From Rodentibacter abscessus (GTDB lineage: Bacteria > Pseudomonadota > Gammaproteobacteria > Enterobacterales > Pasteurellaceae), in assembly GCF_047160095.1 (NCBI RefSeq), contig NZ_AP038785.1:372001-436000 (forward strand): DNA of 64,000 nt, in the 5' to 3' direction. The notes beneath the pieces were generated by a model. That model saw only the letters and a list, made by a program, of their open reading frames with translations, had not been told where the DNA came from and ran no database searches. Within the stretch, counting starts at the first letter, position 1. Each line of letters opens with the position of its first letter. A program made the position numbers and the translations under genes. Shown piece by piece: positions 16,788 through 25,492 of the stretch.

Positions 16788-17900
16788 TTATTTTAAATTA
16801 GCAAAGGCTTGGAGTAAGTCTGCTTTAATGTCTTCCACATCTTCAATCCCTACAGAAAAACGCAGCAAGGTATTTGTGATACCACGTGCCACGCGTTCAG
16901 CCTCCGGAATATCCATATGCGTTTGTGTTGCCGGATAAGTGATAAAACTTTCTGTACCACCAAGGCTTTCTGCAAAGGTAATAAGTTTTATCGATTTCAA
17001 GAAAGTGTTTATCCAAGCTTCATCTTTTAAACGGAAAGAAAGCATTCCTCCTTTATTCGGATAAAGCACAGAATCTACTTGCGGTTGTGCTTTTAAAAAT
17101 TCGGCAATCGTTTTTGCGTTTTCTTGATGGCGTTTCATACGTAAAGAAAGGGTTTTCATACCACGGACGGTTAGCCAAGAATCAAACGGGGAAAGCACCG
17201 CTCCCGCGCCATTTTGAATGTAAGCGATGCGATCGCAAAGTTCTTGACCTTTTGCCACAATCAATCCGACTAACGCATCATTATGACCGGCGATATATTT
17301 TGTACCGCTGTGAATAACAATATCGGCACCTAAATCTAACGGACGGGAAAGTACGGGAGTTAAGAAAGTATTATCAACGATTAACATTAAATGATGTTTT
17401 TTCGCCAATTTAGCGATTTCAGCAACATCGCATTCTTCCATTAATGGATTAGAGGGAGTTTCAATAAAAATCGCTTTAGTGTTTGGAGTAATTGCCGCCT
17501 CAATATCAGCGACAGAGGCTGTATTGACATAAACAGGTTTCACACTATTGTTATTTTTATAAGAAAAATCCAAAAGACGGTAAGTACCGCCATATACATC
17601 GCTTGAAACGACCCATTCATCCGGTGAAGTGAAAAGAGTCATTAATACTTGAATTGCAGCCATACCGGATGAAAATGCAAAACCACGCTCACCGTTTTCT
17701 AATTGTGCGATGGTGTCTTCTAACACCGAACGGGTTGGATTTTTCGTACGGGTGTAATCAAACCCCGTGCTTTCCCCAATACCGTGGTGCCCATAAGCCG
17801 TAGAAAGAAAAATCGGCGTTGATACCGCCCCGGTACGCTCATCACTGCGATTACCGGCTTGAGCAAGTAGGGTGTCGATTGCATATTGTTGTGTTGTCAT
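16788..17900 (-). CDS. metB: Cystathionine gamma-synthase (Cys/Met-metabolism PLP enzyme)
   Basis: A 370-residue PLP enzyme. The start at 17900 (MTTQQYAIDTLLAQAG) has GAGG upstream; the open frame extends 12 codons further but those residues do not fit the family. Shown here are the PLP-lysine motif IHSGTKYIAGH (Lys-201), DYTRTKNPTRSVLEDTIAQLE, and the C-terminal LGGTESFITYPATQTH. The enzyme condenses cysteine with an activated homoserine to give cystathionine, in methionine synthesis. metX at the right end of the window supplies O-acyl-homoserine. O-acyl-homoserine sulfhydrylase or lyase activity within the same family cannot be excluded from sequence alone. Confidence 0.88.
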   Translation of the reverse strand: MTTQQYAIDTLLAQAGNRSDERTGAVSTPIFLSTAYGHHGIGESTGFDYTRTKNPTRSVLEDTIAQLENGERGFAFSSGMAAIQVLMTLFTSPDEWVVSSDVYGGTYRLLDFSYKNNNSVKPVYVNTASVADIEAAITPNTKAIFIETPSNPLMEECDVAEIAKLAKKHHLMLIVDNTFLTPVLSRPLDLGADIVIHSGTKYIAGHNDALVGLIVAKGQELCDRIAYIQNGAGAVLSPFDSWLTVRGMKTLSLRMKRHQENAKTIAEFLKAQPQVDSVLYPNKGGMLSFRLKDEAWINTFLKSIKLITFAESLGGTESFITYPATQTHMDIPEAERVARGITNTLLRFSVGIEDVEDIKADLLQAFANLK

Positions 17901-18098
17901 AATGGCCTCTAAAAATAACGAAAAAAGTGACCGCACTTTTTATTTGAAGAATGCCGAACATTTTGGCATAAAGCCCAAATTGATAAAAGAAGAAATTAAA
18001 AAATAGAAAGAAATTTCATTTTCTCGTCATTTATTGCCAATAATTTAGACGAAATGCAGTTTTTTTAAACGGTTAATATTTTTTTTTTAAATCTGCGA

Positions 18099-18126
18099 TT
18101 GACAGCTTTTCAAATTTCCGTAAAAT
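18099..18126 (+). promoter_or_regulatory. Promoter of the tRNA operon
   Basis: TTGACA and TAAAAT with a 16-bp spacer, followed by the GC-rich discriminator GCGCACC typical of stringently controlled stable-RNA promoters. The first tRNA begins 20 bp on. Confidence 0.8.
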
Positions 18127-18146
18127 GCGCACCACTAACAGCAAAT

Positions 18147-18222
<76 letters not shown>

Positions 18223-18226
18223 ATAC

Positions 18227-18300
18227 GGCGTGTTAGCAAAGCGGTTATGCACTGGATTGCAAATCCATGTAGCTCGGTTCGACTCCGGGACACGCCTCCA
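18227..18300 (+). tRNA. tRNA-Cys (GCA)
   Basis: A 74-nt cloverleaf with encoded CCA. The acceptor is GGCGTGT / ACACGCC and the anticodon stem-loop GGATTGCAAATCC gives GCA. It sits four bases after tRNA-Gly. The Gly-Cys-Leu order also occurs in E. coli (glyW-cysT-leuZ). Confidence 0.97.
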
Positions 18301-18325
18301 TAATACGTTGTAAGTTAGTCTATGT

Positions 18326-18412
18326 GCCCGAGTGGTGGAATCGGTAGACACAAGGGATTTAAAATCCCTCGCCTTTCGAGGCGTGCCAGTTCAAGTCTGG
18401 CTTCGGGCACCA
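18326..18412 (+). tRNA. tRNA-Leu (TAA)
   Basis: An 87-nt class II tRNA with a long variable arm (CGCCTTTCGAGGCG) and encoded CCA. The anticodon stem-loop GGGATTTAAAATCCC gives TAA. The acceptor is GCCCGAG / TTCGGGC. Confidence 0.97.
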
Positions 18413-18461
18413 TTTTATAAAACCCCGTTTTTATAAAAAACTCCTTTAAAATCCTATACTT

Positions 18462-18537
18462 GGGTCGTTAGCTCAGTCGGTAGAGCAGCGGACTTTTAAT
18501 CCGTTGGTCGAAGGTTCGAATCCTTCACGACCCACCA
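18462..18537 (+). tRNA. tRNA-Lys (TTT)
   Basis: A 76-nt cloverleaf with encoded CCA. The acceptor is GGGTCGT / ACGACCC and the anticodon loop CTTTTAA gives TTT. It is 49 bp after tRNA-Leu and faces lysS, the lysyl-tRNA synthetase gene, tail to tail. Confidence 0.97.
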
Positions 18538-18553
18538 ATATCGAATTCTCTAA

Positions 18554-18597
18554 GGCTGTAAGTTATCCTTTCAAATTCAATAGCTTACGGCTTTTTT
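18554..18597 (+). terminator. Terminator of the tRNA operon
   Basis: GGCTGTAAGTTA pairs with TAGCTTACGGCT (two G-U pairs), followed by TTTTTT. It begins 16 bp after tRNA-Lys. Confidence 0.8.
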
Positions 18598-18657
18598 CTT
18601 ATCTACTATGCCCTAGATTTGTCAGTACAGATAAAGGAAGGATAAATTCTTAGTATA

Positions 18658-18690
18658 CTCAAAAAGGAAGTCGTTCGACTTCCTTTCTAG
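18658..18690. terminator. Terminator of lysS
   Basis: AAAGGAAGTCG and CGACTTCCTTT form an 11-bp perfect stem with a 2-nt loop (18663-18686), flanked by A-run on the left. It lies just past the lysS stop and could also stop leftover tRNA-operon transcription. Confidence 0.85.
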
Positions 18691-18698
18691 TGATTTAA

Positions 18699-20207
18699 TT
18701 ATTTCTGGCGCATTGCCGGGAATAAAATGACATCTCGAATAGAGGGGGCATTTGCAAATAACATCGCGAGGCGATCGATGCCTAATCCTTCTCCGGCGGT
18801 TGGAGGCAAACCGTGTTCAAGGGCAACTACAAAGTCTTCATCTTTAAACATCGCTTCATCATCACCGGCTTCTTTTGCGGCAACCTGTGCATCAAAACGT
18901 TCGTTTTGATCTTCGGCATCGTTGAGCTCTGAGAAACCGTTACCGATTTCACGCCCACCAATGAACAATTCAAAACGATCCGTTACGTCAGGGTTTTCAT
19001 CATTACGGCGTGCTAATGGCGAAATCTCTGCGGGATGAGCCATTAAGAATGTAGGTTGAATTAAGTGATGTTCCGCCACTTCTTCAAAAATTGCATTCAC
19101 AATACCACCCAATCCCCAAGATTTTTGTACTTCAATACCTAAGCGTTCAGCCGTAGCTTTTGCGCGATCAAAATCGTATAAATCTTCTTTTACGATACCT
19201 TTATCTGCACCGTATTTGATGGTTGCATCGTGTAAAGTGATACGTTCAAAGGGTTTACCGAAATCAAATTCGTACTCACCATATTTCACGATCGTTGTGC
19301 CAAGGATATCAAGTGCAAGCTTACGTAATAATTCTTCCGTGTTATCCATTAAATCGTGATAATCTGCGTATGCTTGGTAGTATTCAAGCATAGTAAATTC
19401 AGGATTGTGTCGAACCGACACGCCTTCATTACGGAAGTTGCGATTTAATTCGAATACACGTTCAAAACCGCCGACAACCAAGCGTTTTAAGTAAAGTTCA
19501 GGGGCGATACGTAAATACATATCTACATCAAGTGCATTATGGTGAGTGATGAAAGGACGGGCTGAGGCACCACCGGGGATCACTTGTAACATCGGCGTTT
19601 CCACTTCCATAAAGCCTTTGGAAATGAAATATTCACGAATACCTGCTACGACTTTAGATCGAATAATAAAAGTACGGCGGGATTCTTCGTTAGAAATTAA
19701 ATCCAAATAGCGTTGGCGATAGCGTACTTCTTGATCGGTCAAACCATGGAATTTATTCGGTAATGGACGAAGTGCTTTGGTTAAAAGTTGAACTTCAGTG
19801 GTTTTTATAGTGAGTTCATTGGTTTTGGTTTTGAAAAGCGTACCTTTTACCCCGATAATATCGCCGAGATCCCAATGACTTACATCCTCTTTATAAATAC
19901 CTTCAGGCAGATTATCACGTGCGATATAAAGTTGGATTTTGCCACTCATATCTTGAATTGTGATAAAGGTTGCTTTACCCATTACTCGGCGTGTCATAAT
20001 ACGGCCTGCCACCAACACTTCAATCGCTTTTTCTTTTAATGCCTCGCCTTCCTCAGAATCGTATTTATCGTGTAAATCTTGAGCAAGCGCATTACGGCGG
20101 AATTTATTCGGAAAAGCATTACCTTTTGCTCGTAATGCACTAAGTTTTTCACGGCGAACAAGCATTTCGCCATTGAGATCCAGTTCTTTTACTTCTTGTT
20201 CTGACAT
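18699..20207 (-). CDS. lysS: Lysyl-tRNA synthetase (class II)
   Basis: A 502-residue class II synthetase that charges tRNA-Lys. The N-terminal OB-fold anticodon-binding domain spans residues ~55-150 (VLVAGRIMTRRVMGKATFITIQDMSGKIQLY). The catalytic core carries motif 1 (YFISKGFMEVETPMLQVIPGGA), motif 2 (RIAPELYLKRLVVGGFERVFELNRNFRNEG) and motif 3 (GLPPTAGEGLGIDRLAMLF). prfB lies upstream on the same strand, as in E. coli. Length and motifs are complete. Confidence 0.97.
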   Translation of the reverse strand: MSEQEVKELDLNGEMLVRREKLSALRAKGNAFPNKFRRNALAQDLHDKYDSEEGEALKEKAIEVLVAGRIMTRRVMGKATFITIQDMSGKIQLYIARDNLPEGIYKEDVSHWDLGDIIGVKGTLFKTKTNELTIKTTEVQLLTKALRPLPNKFHGLTDQEVRYRQRYLDLISNEESRRTFIIRSKVVAGIREYFISKGFMEVETPMLQVIPGGASARPFITHHNALDVDMYLRIAPELYLKRLVVGGFERVFELNRNFRNEGVSVRHNPEFTMLEYYQAYADYHDLMDNTEELLRKLALDILGTTIVKYGEYEFDFGKPFERITLHDATIKYGADKGIVKEDLYDFDRAKATAERLGIEVQKSWGLGGIVNAIFEEVAEHHLIQPTFLMAHPAEISPLARRNDENPDVTDRFELFIGGREIGNGFSELNDAEDQNERFDAQVAAKEAGDDEAMFKDEDFVVALEHGLPPTAGEGLGIDRLAMLFANAPSIRDVILFPAMRQK

Positions 20208-20280
20208 TTTGTTACCTTCATTTTGACTTTAAAATCTATTAAAAAATGACCGCACTTTGTGATCATTTTATTCGGAGGAA

Positions 20281-20299
20281 TGTGAAATGCTATTTCACA
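20281..20299. other. Hairpin between prfB and lysS
   Basis: TGTGAAAT and ATTTCACA form a perfect 8-bp inverted repeat around GCT. The spacing is wrong for a CRP site, and there is no clear U-tract on the minus strand. It may be a weak terminator or processing site between the two genes. Confidence 0.4.
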
Positions 20300-20310
20300 C
20301 ATTTGTAATA

Positions 20311-21409
20311 TTACAAACCGGCTTTTAAACTCGCTTCAATAAAGCGATCTAAATCACCGTCCAATACTGCTTGAGTATTACGATTTTCTACGCCGGTGCG
20401 TAAATCTTTAATACGTGAGTCATCCAACACATAGGAACGAATTTGGCTGCCCCAACCAATATCGGATTTATTTTCTTCCATGGCTTGCTTATCGGCATTT
20501 TTCTTTTGTAATTCCAATTCATACAATTTTGCTTTTAATTGCTTCATTGCTTGATCTTTATTTTTGTGTTGGGAACGATCGTTTTGACATTGTACGACAA
20601 TGCCACTAGGAATATGGGTAATCCGAACGGCACTTTCCGTTTTATTGACGTGCTGACCGCCGGCACCGGAGGCGCGATAAACATCAATTCGTAAATCTGC
20701 CGGATTGATTTCAATATCAATATCGTCATCAATTTCAGGATAAACAAAGGCGGCGCTGAAAGAAGTGTGGCGACGGTTATTGGAATCAAAAGGGCTTTTA
20801 CGTACTAAACGATGAATGCCGGTTTCCGTACGCAACCAACCGAAGGCATATTCTCCGCTGACTTTGATGGTAGCTGATTTCAAGCCGGCTACATCACCGT
20901 CCGAAACTTCCATTAATTCGGTTTTGAAACCTTTACCTTCAGCCCAGCGCAAGTACATTCGCAACAGCATTTCCGTCCAATCTTGTGCTTCCGTACCACC
21001 GGAGCCGGCTTGTAAATCGACATAGCAGTCAGCACTATCGTGTTCTCCGCTGAACATTCGGCGAAACTCTAGCTTTTCAAGCTGTTGTTCAAGTTCTTCC
21101 AATTCTGCTACGGCTTCATTAAAGGTTTCTTCATCTTCGGCTTCAACTGCGAGTTCTAACAACCCGTCAACGTCTTCTAAACCTTGTTCAAGGGATTTGA
21201 TGGTATTAACAACTTGTTCAAGAGAGACGCGTTCTTTACCTAAGGCTTGCGCTTTCTCCGGATCATTCCATACATCCGGTTGTTCTAATTCGGCATTAAC
21301 TTCTTCTAAGCGCTCAACTTTGGCTTCAAAGTCAAAGATACCCCCGAAGCACGAAAGTGCGGTCGGAAAGGTCGGTGATTTTATTTTTTATGGGATTAAT
21401 TTCAAACAT
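20311..21409 (-). CDS. prfB: Peptide chain release factor 2, made by programmed +1 frameshift
   Basis: The gene is in two frames. The first starts at ATG 21409 (MFEINPIKNKITDLSDRTFVLRGYL) and stops at a TGA within CTTTGAC. Skipping one base at CTTT-GAC continues as DFEAKVERLEEVNAELEQPDVW and on to the stop, giving 365 residues, the normal RF2 length. The peptide anticodon SPF (RKSPFDSNNRRHTSF) and the catalytic GGQ motif (GAGGQHVNKTESAV) are present. RF2 recognises UGA and UAA, so low RF2 allows the frameshift. This known autoregulation is fully conserved here. The gene diverges from dsbC and precedes lysS. Confidence 0.97.
21331..21346 (-). promoter_or_regulatory. RF2 frameshift site
   Basis: On the minus strand the sequence is GGGGGTATCTTTGAC. 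It combines an internal Shine-Dalgarno-like GGGGG, 3-nt spacer TAT, the slip codon CTT, an in-frame UGA and a following C, the same arrangement as in E. coli prfB. Confidence 0.95.
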
Positions 21410-21550
21410 AAATAGAAATGTAATATTACAAAATGTTATAAGTAGCAGGATTATAAGCTATTTTCTAATTTTTGGGTAGTTGGGCTTGCGCAAATTTGCA
21501 ATCTCTTTATAATTCCAAGCTTTGTTAATTAGGCAAATTTAGGAACAAAA

Positions 21551-22231
21551 ATGAAGAAAATTTTAACCGCACTTTTATGTGTCGTTTCAGTTAACGCAAT
21601 GGCGGATGATGTCGCTATCAAGAACAGGCTGCAAGCTCTTGGTGCGAAAAATATAGAAGTAAAAAACGCTCCGATTTCAGGGATTAAAACCGCAGTAACC
21701 GATGAGGGGATTATTTATGTGACTGAAGATGGTAAATATGCTTTTCAAGGTAAACTTTATGAATTAACCGATAAAGGGCCTGTGGACGTTGCCGGTAAGT
21801 TATTGATGGACAAACTTAATTCATACAAAAATGAAATGATTGTTTATCCGGCAAAAAATGAAAAGCATGTCGTGACCGTTTTTATGGATATCACTTGCCA
21901 TTATTGCCATTTGTTACATAAACAGTTGAAAGAATATAATGATCTTGGCATTACCGTGCGTTATTTAGCTTTTCCTCGAGGCGGTATGAAAACGGAAACG
22001 GCAAAACAGATGGAAGCGATTTGGACGGCGAAAGATCCGGTTTTCGCTTTAAATGAAGCGGAAAAAGGCAATCTACCTAAAGAAGTAAAAACACCGAGTA
22101 TGGTGAAAAAGCATTACGAATTGGGTATTCAATTCGGTGTAAACGGTACGCCGAGCATTATTACTTCAAGCGGTGAACTCATCGGCGGGTATCTGAAACC
22201 GGCGGATTTATTGGCCGCACTGGAAGAATAG
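21551..22231 (+). CDS. dsbC: Periplasmic disulfide isomerase DsbC
   Basis: A 226-residue thiol:disulfide interchange protein. Residues 1-18 are a signal peptide (MKKILTALLCVVSVNAMA). An N-terminal dimerisation domain follows (IKNRLQALGAKNIEVKNAPISGI), then a thioredoxin-fold domain with active site CHYC (Cys 116 and 119) and cis-Pro loop GTPSIITSSGELIGGYL. The family rearranges wrong disulfides in the periplasm and is kept reduced by DsbD. E. coli has CGYC at the same place. recJ follows downstream, as in E. coli, although a repeat lies in between. Confidence 0.93.
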   Translation: MKKILTALLCVVSVNAMADDVAIKNRLQALGAKNIEVKNAPISGIKTAVTDEGIIYVTEDGKYAFQGKLYELTDKGPVDVAGKLLMDKLNSYKNEMIVYPAKNEKHVVTVFMDITCHYCHLLHKQLKEYNDLGITVRYLAFPRGGMKTETAKQMEAIWTAKDPVFALNEAEKGNLPKEVKTPSMVKKHYELGIQFGVNGTPSIITSSGELIGGYLKPADLLAALEE

Positions 22232-22264
22232 TATTTAAAGTGGGCTTATTGTCCACTGTTTTTA

Positions 22265-22335
22265 CGATATTATGTAGCCCGTTGTATAAAATATTATTTT
22301 TGAATAAAGGTAGGACGTCATGCTTGGCGTCCGAG
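22265..22335. repeat. Palindromic intergenic element, copy D (half-element type)
   Basis: Between dsbC and recJ. The left end CGATATTATGTAGCCCGTTG resembles the terminal repeat of copy A. An AT-rich spacer and the hairpin GGACGTCA-TGCT-TGGCGTCC follow. The stem differs in sequence from the related copy at 44920 but pairs equally well. No right-hand terminal repeat is present. Confidence 0.6.
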
Positions 22336-22359
22336 TTTTCTATTTAGTTATTAATTGTT

Positions 22360-24087
22360 GTGAACAAACTCATCAAACGTCGTGAAATTCCAACAGGAAA
22401 TTCTGTTTCAGAAAATCCGCTGTTGGATAGACTTTATCGCGCACGCCATATCAAAAACACGCAAGAATTAGACCGCACTTTAAAATCAATGCTGAACCCG
22501 GCTCGCTTATACGGTATTGCTCAAGCCGTAGAGTTACTGGTATCGGCTTATCAGCAGCAACAAAAAATCGTGATTGTCGGTGATTTTGATGCGGATGGCG
22601 CAACAAGTACGGCATTGAGTGTGCTTGCTCTCCGTCAGTTGGGTTTTACCGATGTTGATTATCTTGTGCCTAATCGTTTTGAGCAAGGCTATGGTTTAAG
22701 TGTTTCCGTAGCGGAAATGGCGATTGAAAAAGGCGTTCAGTTGTTGATGACGGTGGATAACGGCGTTTCCTCTTTTGAGGGAATCGAATTTTTAAAGGCG
22801 CAAGGCGTACAGGTTTTGGTTACCGATCACCATTTACCTTCGGACATTTTGCCGCCAGCCGATGCGATTGTGAATCCGAATTTAAGTCAATGCGATTTCC
22901 CTTCAAAATCCTTGGCGGGCGTAGGGGTTGCCTTTTATCTTATGCTTGCCGTGCGGGCTAAATTCCGAGAGAACGGCATTTTTACGGAGAAAAACCAACC
23001 CAATTTTACCGAATTGCTTGATCTTGTCGCACTTGGCACAATTGCTGATGTCGTGCCACTCGATCAAAATAATCGCATTTTGGCGCATCAGGGCTTGATG
23101 CGTATCCGTGCCAAACATTGTCGCCCGGGAATTATCGCTTTAGCGGAAGTGGCAAATCGTGATATTGAACAATGTTCAGCCGGGGATCTCGGTTTTTCTA
23201 TTGCTCCCCGTTTAAATGCGGCAGGGCGATTGGATAATATGTCCCTTGGTGTGGAACTATTACTCGCCGAAAATATGCAAAAGGCACGTGAATTGGCTTT
23301 AGATCTTGATCAGTTAAATCAAACCCGTAAAGAAATTGAAGCGGGAATGAAACTTGAGGCCTTAGAAATTTGCCGAAATTTGACCGCACTTTTCAAAGAA
23401 TTACCCATCGGCATTGCGCTTTATCAGGCGGATTGGCATCAAGGCGTATTGGGAATTGTTTCCTCTCGAATTAAAGATCAATATCATCGACCTGTCATTG
23501 CTTTTGCACAAGATGAAGCGGGTGTGCTAAAAGGTTCGGCACGTTCTATTGAAGGTTTACACATTCGGGATCTACTGGAAAGAATCCATTCTCAATATCC
23601 TGATATGATCCTAAAATTTGGCGGTCACGCAATGGCAGCCGGATTGAGCATTCGTGAAGAATGCTTTGGGGAATTTCAGCAAATTTTTAATCAAACCGTT
23701 ACAAACTGGTTGGACGAAGAACGTTTACAAGGGGTGATCTGGACTGACGGCGAGCTGAAATCAAGTGAGTTTACACTTGATACGGCTGAACAATTAAGAG
23801 CGGCAGGACCTTGGGGACAAGGATTCCCCGAACCTTCTTTTGACGGTGAATTTAAAATTTTAGAGCAGCGAGTCGTGGGGGCAAACCGCAATCATCTAAA
23901 AATGTTGGTCGAGCCGAAGTCGGGAGGTGTGCTTTTAGATGCTATTGCCTTTAATATTGATACTCGACGCTATCCGGATTTATCCATAAAACAGGCACGT
24001 TTAGCTTACAAGCTGGATATAAATGAGTTTCGTGGTAATCGTTACATACAGTTATTGATAGATTATATTGAACCCATTGATGAATAA
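22360..24087 (+). CDS. recJ: Single-strand-specific 5'-3' exonuclease RecJ
   Basis: A 575-residue DHH-superfamily nuclease for recombination and mismatch repair. Motifs shown are VGDFDADGATSTALSVL, the DHH motif with VTDHHLPSDILPPADAIVNPN, GVGVAFYLML and the DHHA1 domain FGGHAMAAGLSI. A C-terminal OB-like domain follows. The start is a GTG at 22360 (VNKLIKRREIPTG). A stop lies five codons upstream, and there is no ATG near. The ribosome-binding site is poor, which suggests low expression or coupling to upstream transcription. It overlaps the next gene by 8 bp. Confidence 0.94.
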   Translation: MNKLIKRREIPTGNSVSENPLLDRLYRARHIKNTQELDRTLKSMLNPARLYGIAQAVELLVSAYQQQQKIVIVGDFDADGATSTALSVLALRQLGFTDVDYLVPNRFEQGYGLSVSVAEMAIEKGVQLLMTVDNGVSSFEGIEFLKAQGVQVLVTDHHLPSDILPPADAIVNPNLSQCDFPSKSLAGVGVAFYLMLAVRAKFRENGIFTEKNQPNFTELLDLVALGTIADVVPLDQNNRILAHQGLMRIRAKHCRPGIIALAEVANRDIEQCSAGDLGFSIAPRLNAAGRLDNMSLGVELLLAENMQKARELALDLDQLNQTRKEIEAGMKLEALEICRNLTALFKELPIGIALYQADWHQGVLGIVSSRIKDQYHRPVIAFAQDEAGVLKGSARSIEGLHIRDLLERIHSQYPDMILKFGGHAMAAGLSIREECFGEFQQIFNQTVTNWLDEERLQGVIWTDGELKSSEFTLDTAEQLRAAGPWGQGFPEPSFDGEFKILEQRVVGANRNHLKMLVEPKSGGVLLDAIAFNIDTRRYPDLSIKQARLAYKLDINEFRGNRYIQLLIDYIEPIDE

Positions 24088-24781
24088 AATAAAACGGCGA
24101 TGGCATTATTTAGCTTTGTTTAGTATGACACAATTTGCCTTTGCCGAACCGAACCAAAAAGATTTTTCCGTTCAAAATCAACCTTATTTACCTTCTGTAG
24201 ATACGTTAAGATTTGAGGACGGACGGGATTATTTTTCTTATCAGGAACCCATCAAACAACCTTTACGGGCGGACAAAAAAATTCGTATTCAATTCTTTTT
24301 TGATTATGATTGTCGAGTCTGTTCGTCTGCACTGGATATTTTGGAACTTTATGCTCAGATACGCCCTAATAAAATTGCCTTGGAACAATATCCTGTCGCT
24401 ACGGCAGAAAGCCAATTTAGTGCAAGGGTATTTTATACTTTAAAAATGCTAAAAGCAGATGAGATGTCAAGTGTGCTGTTATTTGAGTCTTCGGAAAAAT
24501 CTCGCTACGAAGAATTGGCTTCTTCCGCTAAAATTCTAAAATGGGCGGAAAAAAAGGGGCTTGATAAGCATACCTTTTCGCAAATAAAAAATTCGGATTC
24601 AGTGAAAGAGCAGGTGCAAGATGCCGTTGAATTAACGGAGGAATATGGGGTATTTACTTATCCTTATGTTGTTATTGGCGGTAAATATGTGCTTACTGCC
24701 AGCACACTTTATAATGATGATTATGCCGTAGCGGTATTGGATTATTTAGTCGATAAATTAGAAAGGGAGCGTAAAAAATGA
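24080..24781 (+). CDS. DsbA-like thioredoxin-fold periplasmic protein
   Basis: A 233-residue protein starting at ATG 24080, overlapping the recJ stop; the open frame reaches a TTG at 24068. Residues ~1-22 form a signal peptide with a basic N-region (MNKIKRRWHYLALFSMTQFAFA). The mature part has IRIQFFFDYDCRVCSSALDILELY, with a C-x2-C active site (CRVC; Cys 78 and 81). It also has the cis-Pro loop GVFTYPYVVIGGKYVLTAS, which is typical of DsbA-like oxidoreductases. The CRVC dipeptide and the lack of a full DsbA insert make it a divergent member. It is sandwiched between recJ and mtnN with overlaps at both ends. The substrate is unknown. Confidence 0.8.
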   Translation: MNKIKRRWHYLALFSMTQFAFAEPNQKDFSVQNQPYLPSVDTLRFEDGRDYFSYQEPIKQPLRADKKIRIQFFFDYDCRVCSSALDILELYAQIRPNKIALEQYPVATAESQFSARVFYTLKMLKADEMSSVLLFESSEKSRYEELASSAKILKWAEKKGLDKHTFSQIKNSDSVKEQVQDAVELTEEYGVFTYPYVVIGGKYVLTASTLYNDDYAVAVLDYLVDKLERERKK

Positions 24782-25467
24782 AAATCGGTATTGTCGGCGC
24801 AATGGCGCAAGAAGTTGAAATTTTAGCCGGATTAATGGAAGATAAAACGGAAACTCGGGTTGCAAGTGCGGTCATTTTTGAAGGTAAAATTAATGGTAAA
24901 GATGTCGCCTTATTACAATCGGGCATTGGTAAAGTGGCGGCAGCCCTAGGTACAACCGCCTTATTGCAACTCGCAAAACCGGATATGGTGATAAATACCG
25001 GTTCTGCAGGGGGAGTAGCAAAAGGGCTAAAAGTCGGCGATATCGTTATTTCTGATGAAACCCGCTATCATGATGCGGATGTCACGGCATTCGGTTATGA
25101 AAAAGGTCAACTTCCTGCTAATCCTGCGGCATTTTTATCGGATAAAAAATTGGCGGATTTAGCGCAAGAAATTGCGCAAGCACAAGGACAATCGGTAAAA
25201 CGAGGTTTGATTTGTTCCGGTGATAGTTTTATCAATAGCGAAGAAAAAATCGAAGGTATTAAACTTAATTTTCCGGATGTAGTGGGCGTAGAAATGGAAG
25301 CAACCGCTATTGCGCAAGTATGCTACGCTTTTAATGTGCCGTTTGTGGTAGTTCGAGCTATTTCTGATGCCGGAGATGGTGAGGCCGGTATGTCTTTTGA
25401 CGAGTTTTTACCATTGGCGGCGAAACAGTCTTCGACATTAGTATTGGGCATGTTGGATAGATTGTAG
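24778..25467 (+). CDS. mtnN: 5'-methylthioadenosine/S-adenosylhomocysteine nucleosidase
   Basis: A 229-residue enzyme (Pfs) that cleaves adenine from methylthioadenosine and S-adenosylhomocysteine. It feeds methionine recycling and autoinducer-2 formation. Family blocks are MKIGIVGAMAQEVEIL, LLQSGIGKVAAALGTTALL, NTGSAGGVA, the purine-binding CSGDSFI and VEMEATAIAQVC, and the catalytic Asp region RAISDAGDGEAGMSFDEF. The start codon overlaps the preceding gene (ATGA). Length is normal. Confidence 0.96.
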   Translation: MKIGIVGAMAQEVEILAGLMEDKTETRVASAVIFEGKINGKDVALLQSGIGKVAAALGTTALLQLAKPDMVINTGSAGGVAKGLKVGDIVISDETRYHDADVTAFGYEKGQLPANPAAFLSDKKLADLAQEIAQAQGQSVKRGLICSGDSFINSEEKIEGIKLNFPDVVGVEMEATAIAQVCYAFNVPFVVVRAISDAGDGEAGMSFDEFLPLAAKQSSTLVLGMLDRL

Positions 25468-25492
25468 TTAATCGTTTATCAGGAGCAATGAG

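Noticed and set aside
18040..18070. Met box in the metB upstream region (AGACGAAA)
   Set aside because: Only one box with 5 of 8 matches and no tandem partner.
24068..24079. TTG start four codons upstream of the DsbA-like gene
   Set aside because: ATG at 24080 overlaps the recJ stop in a normal coupled arrangement and gives a cleaner signal peptide.
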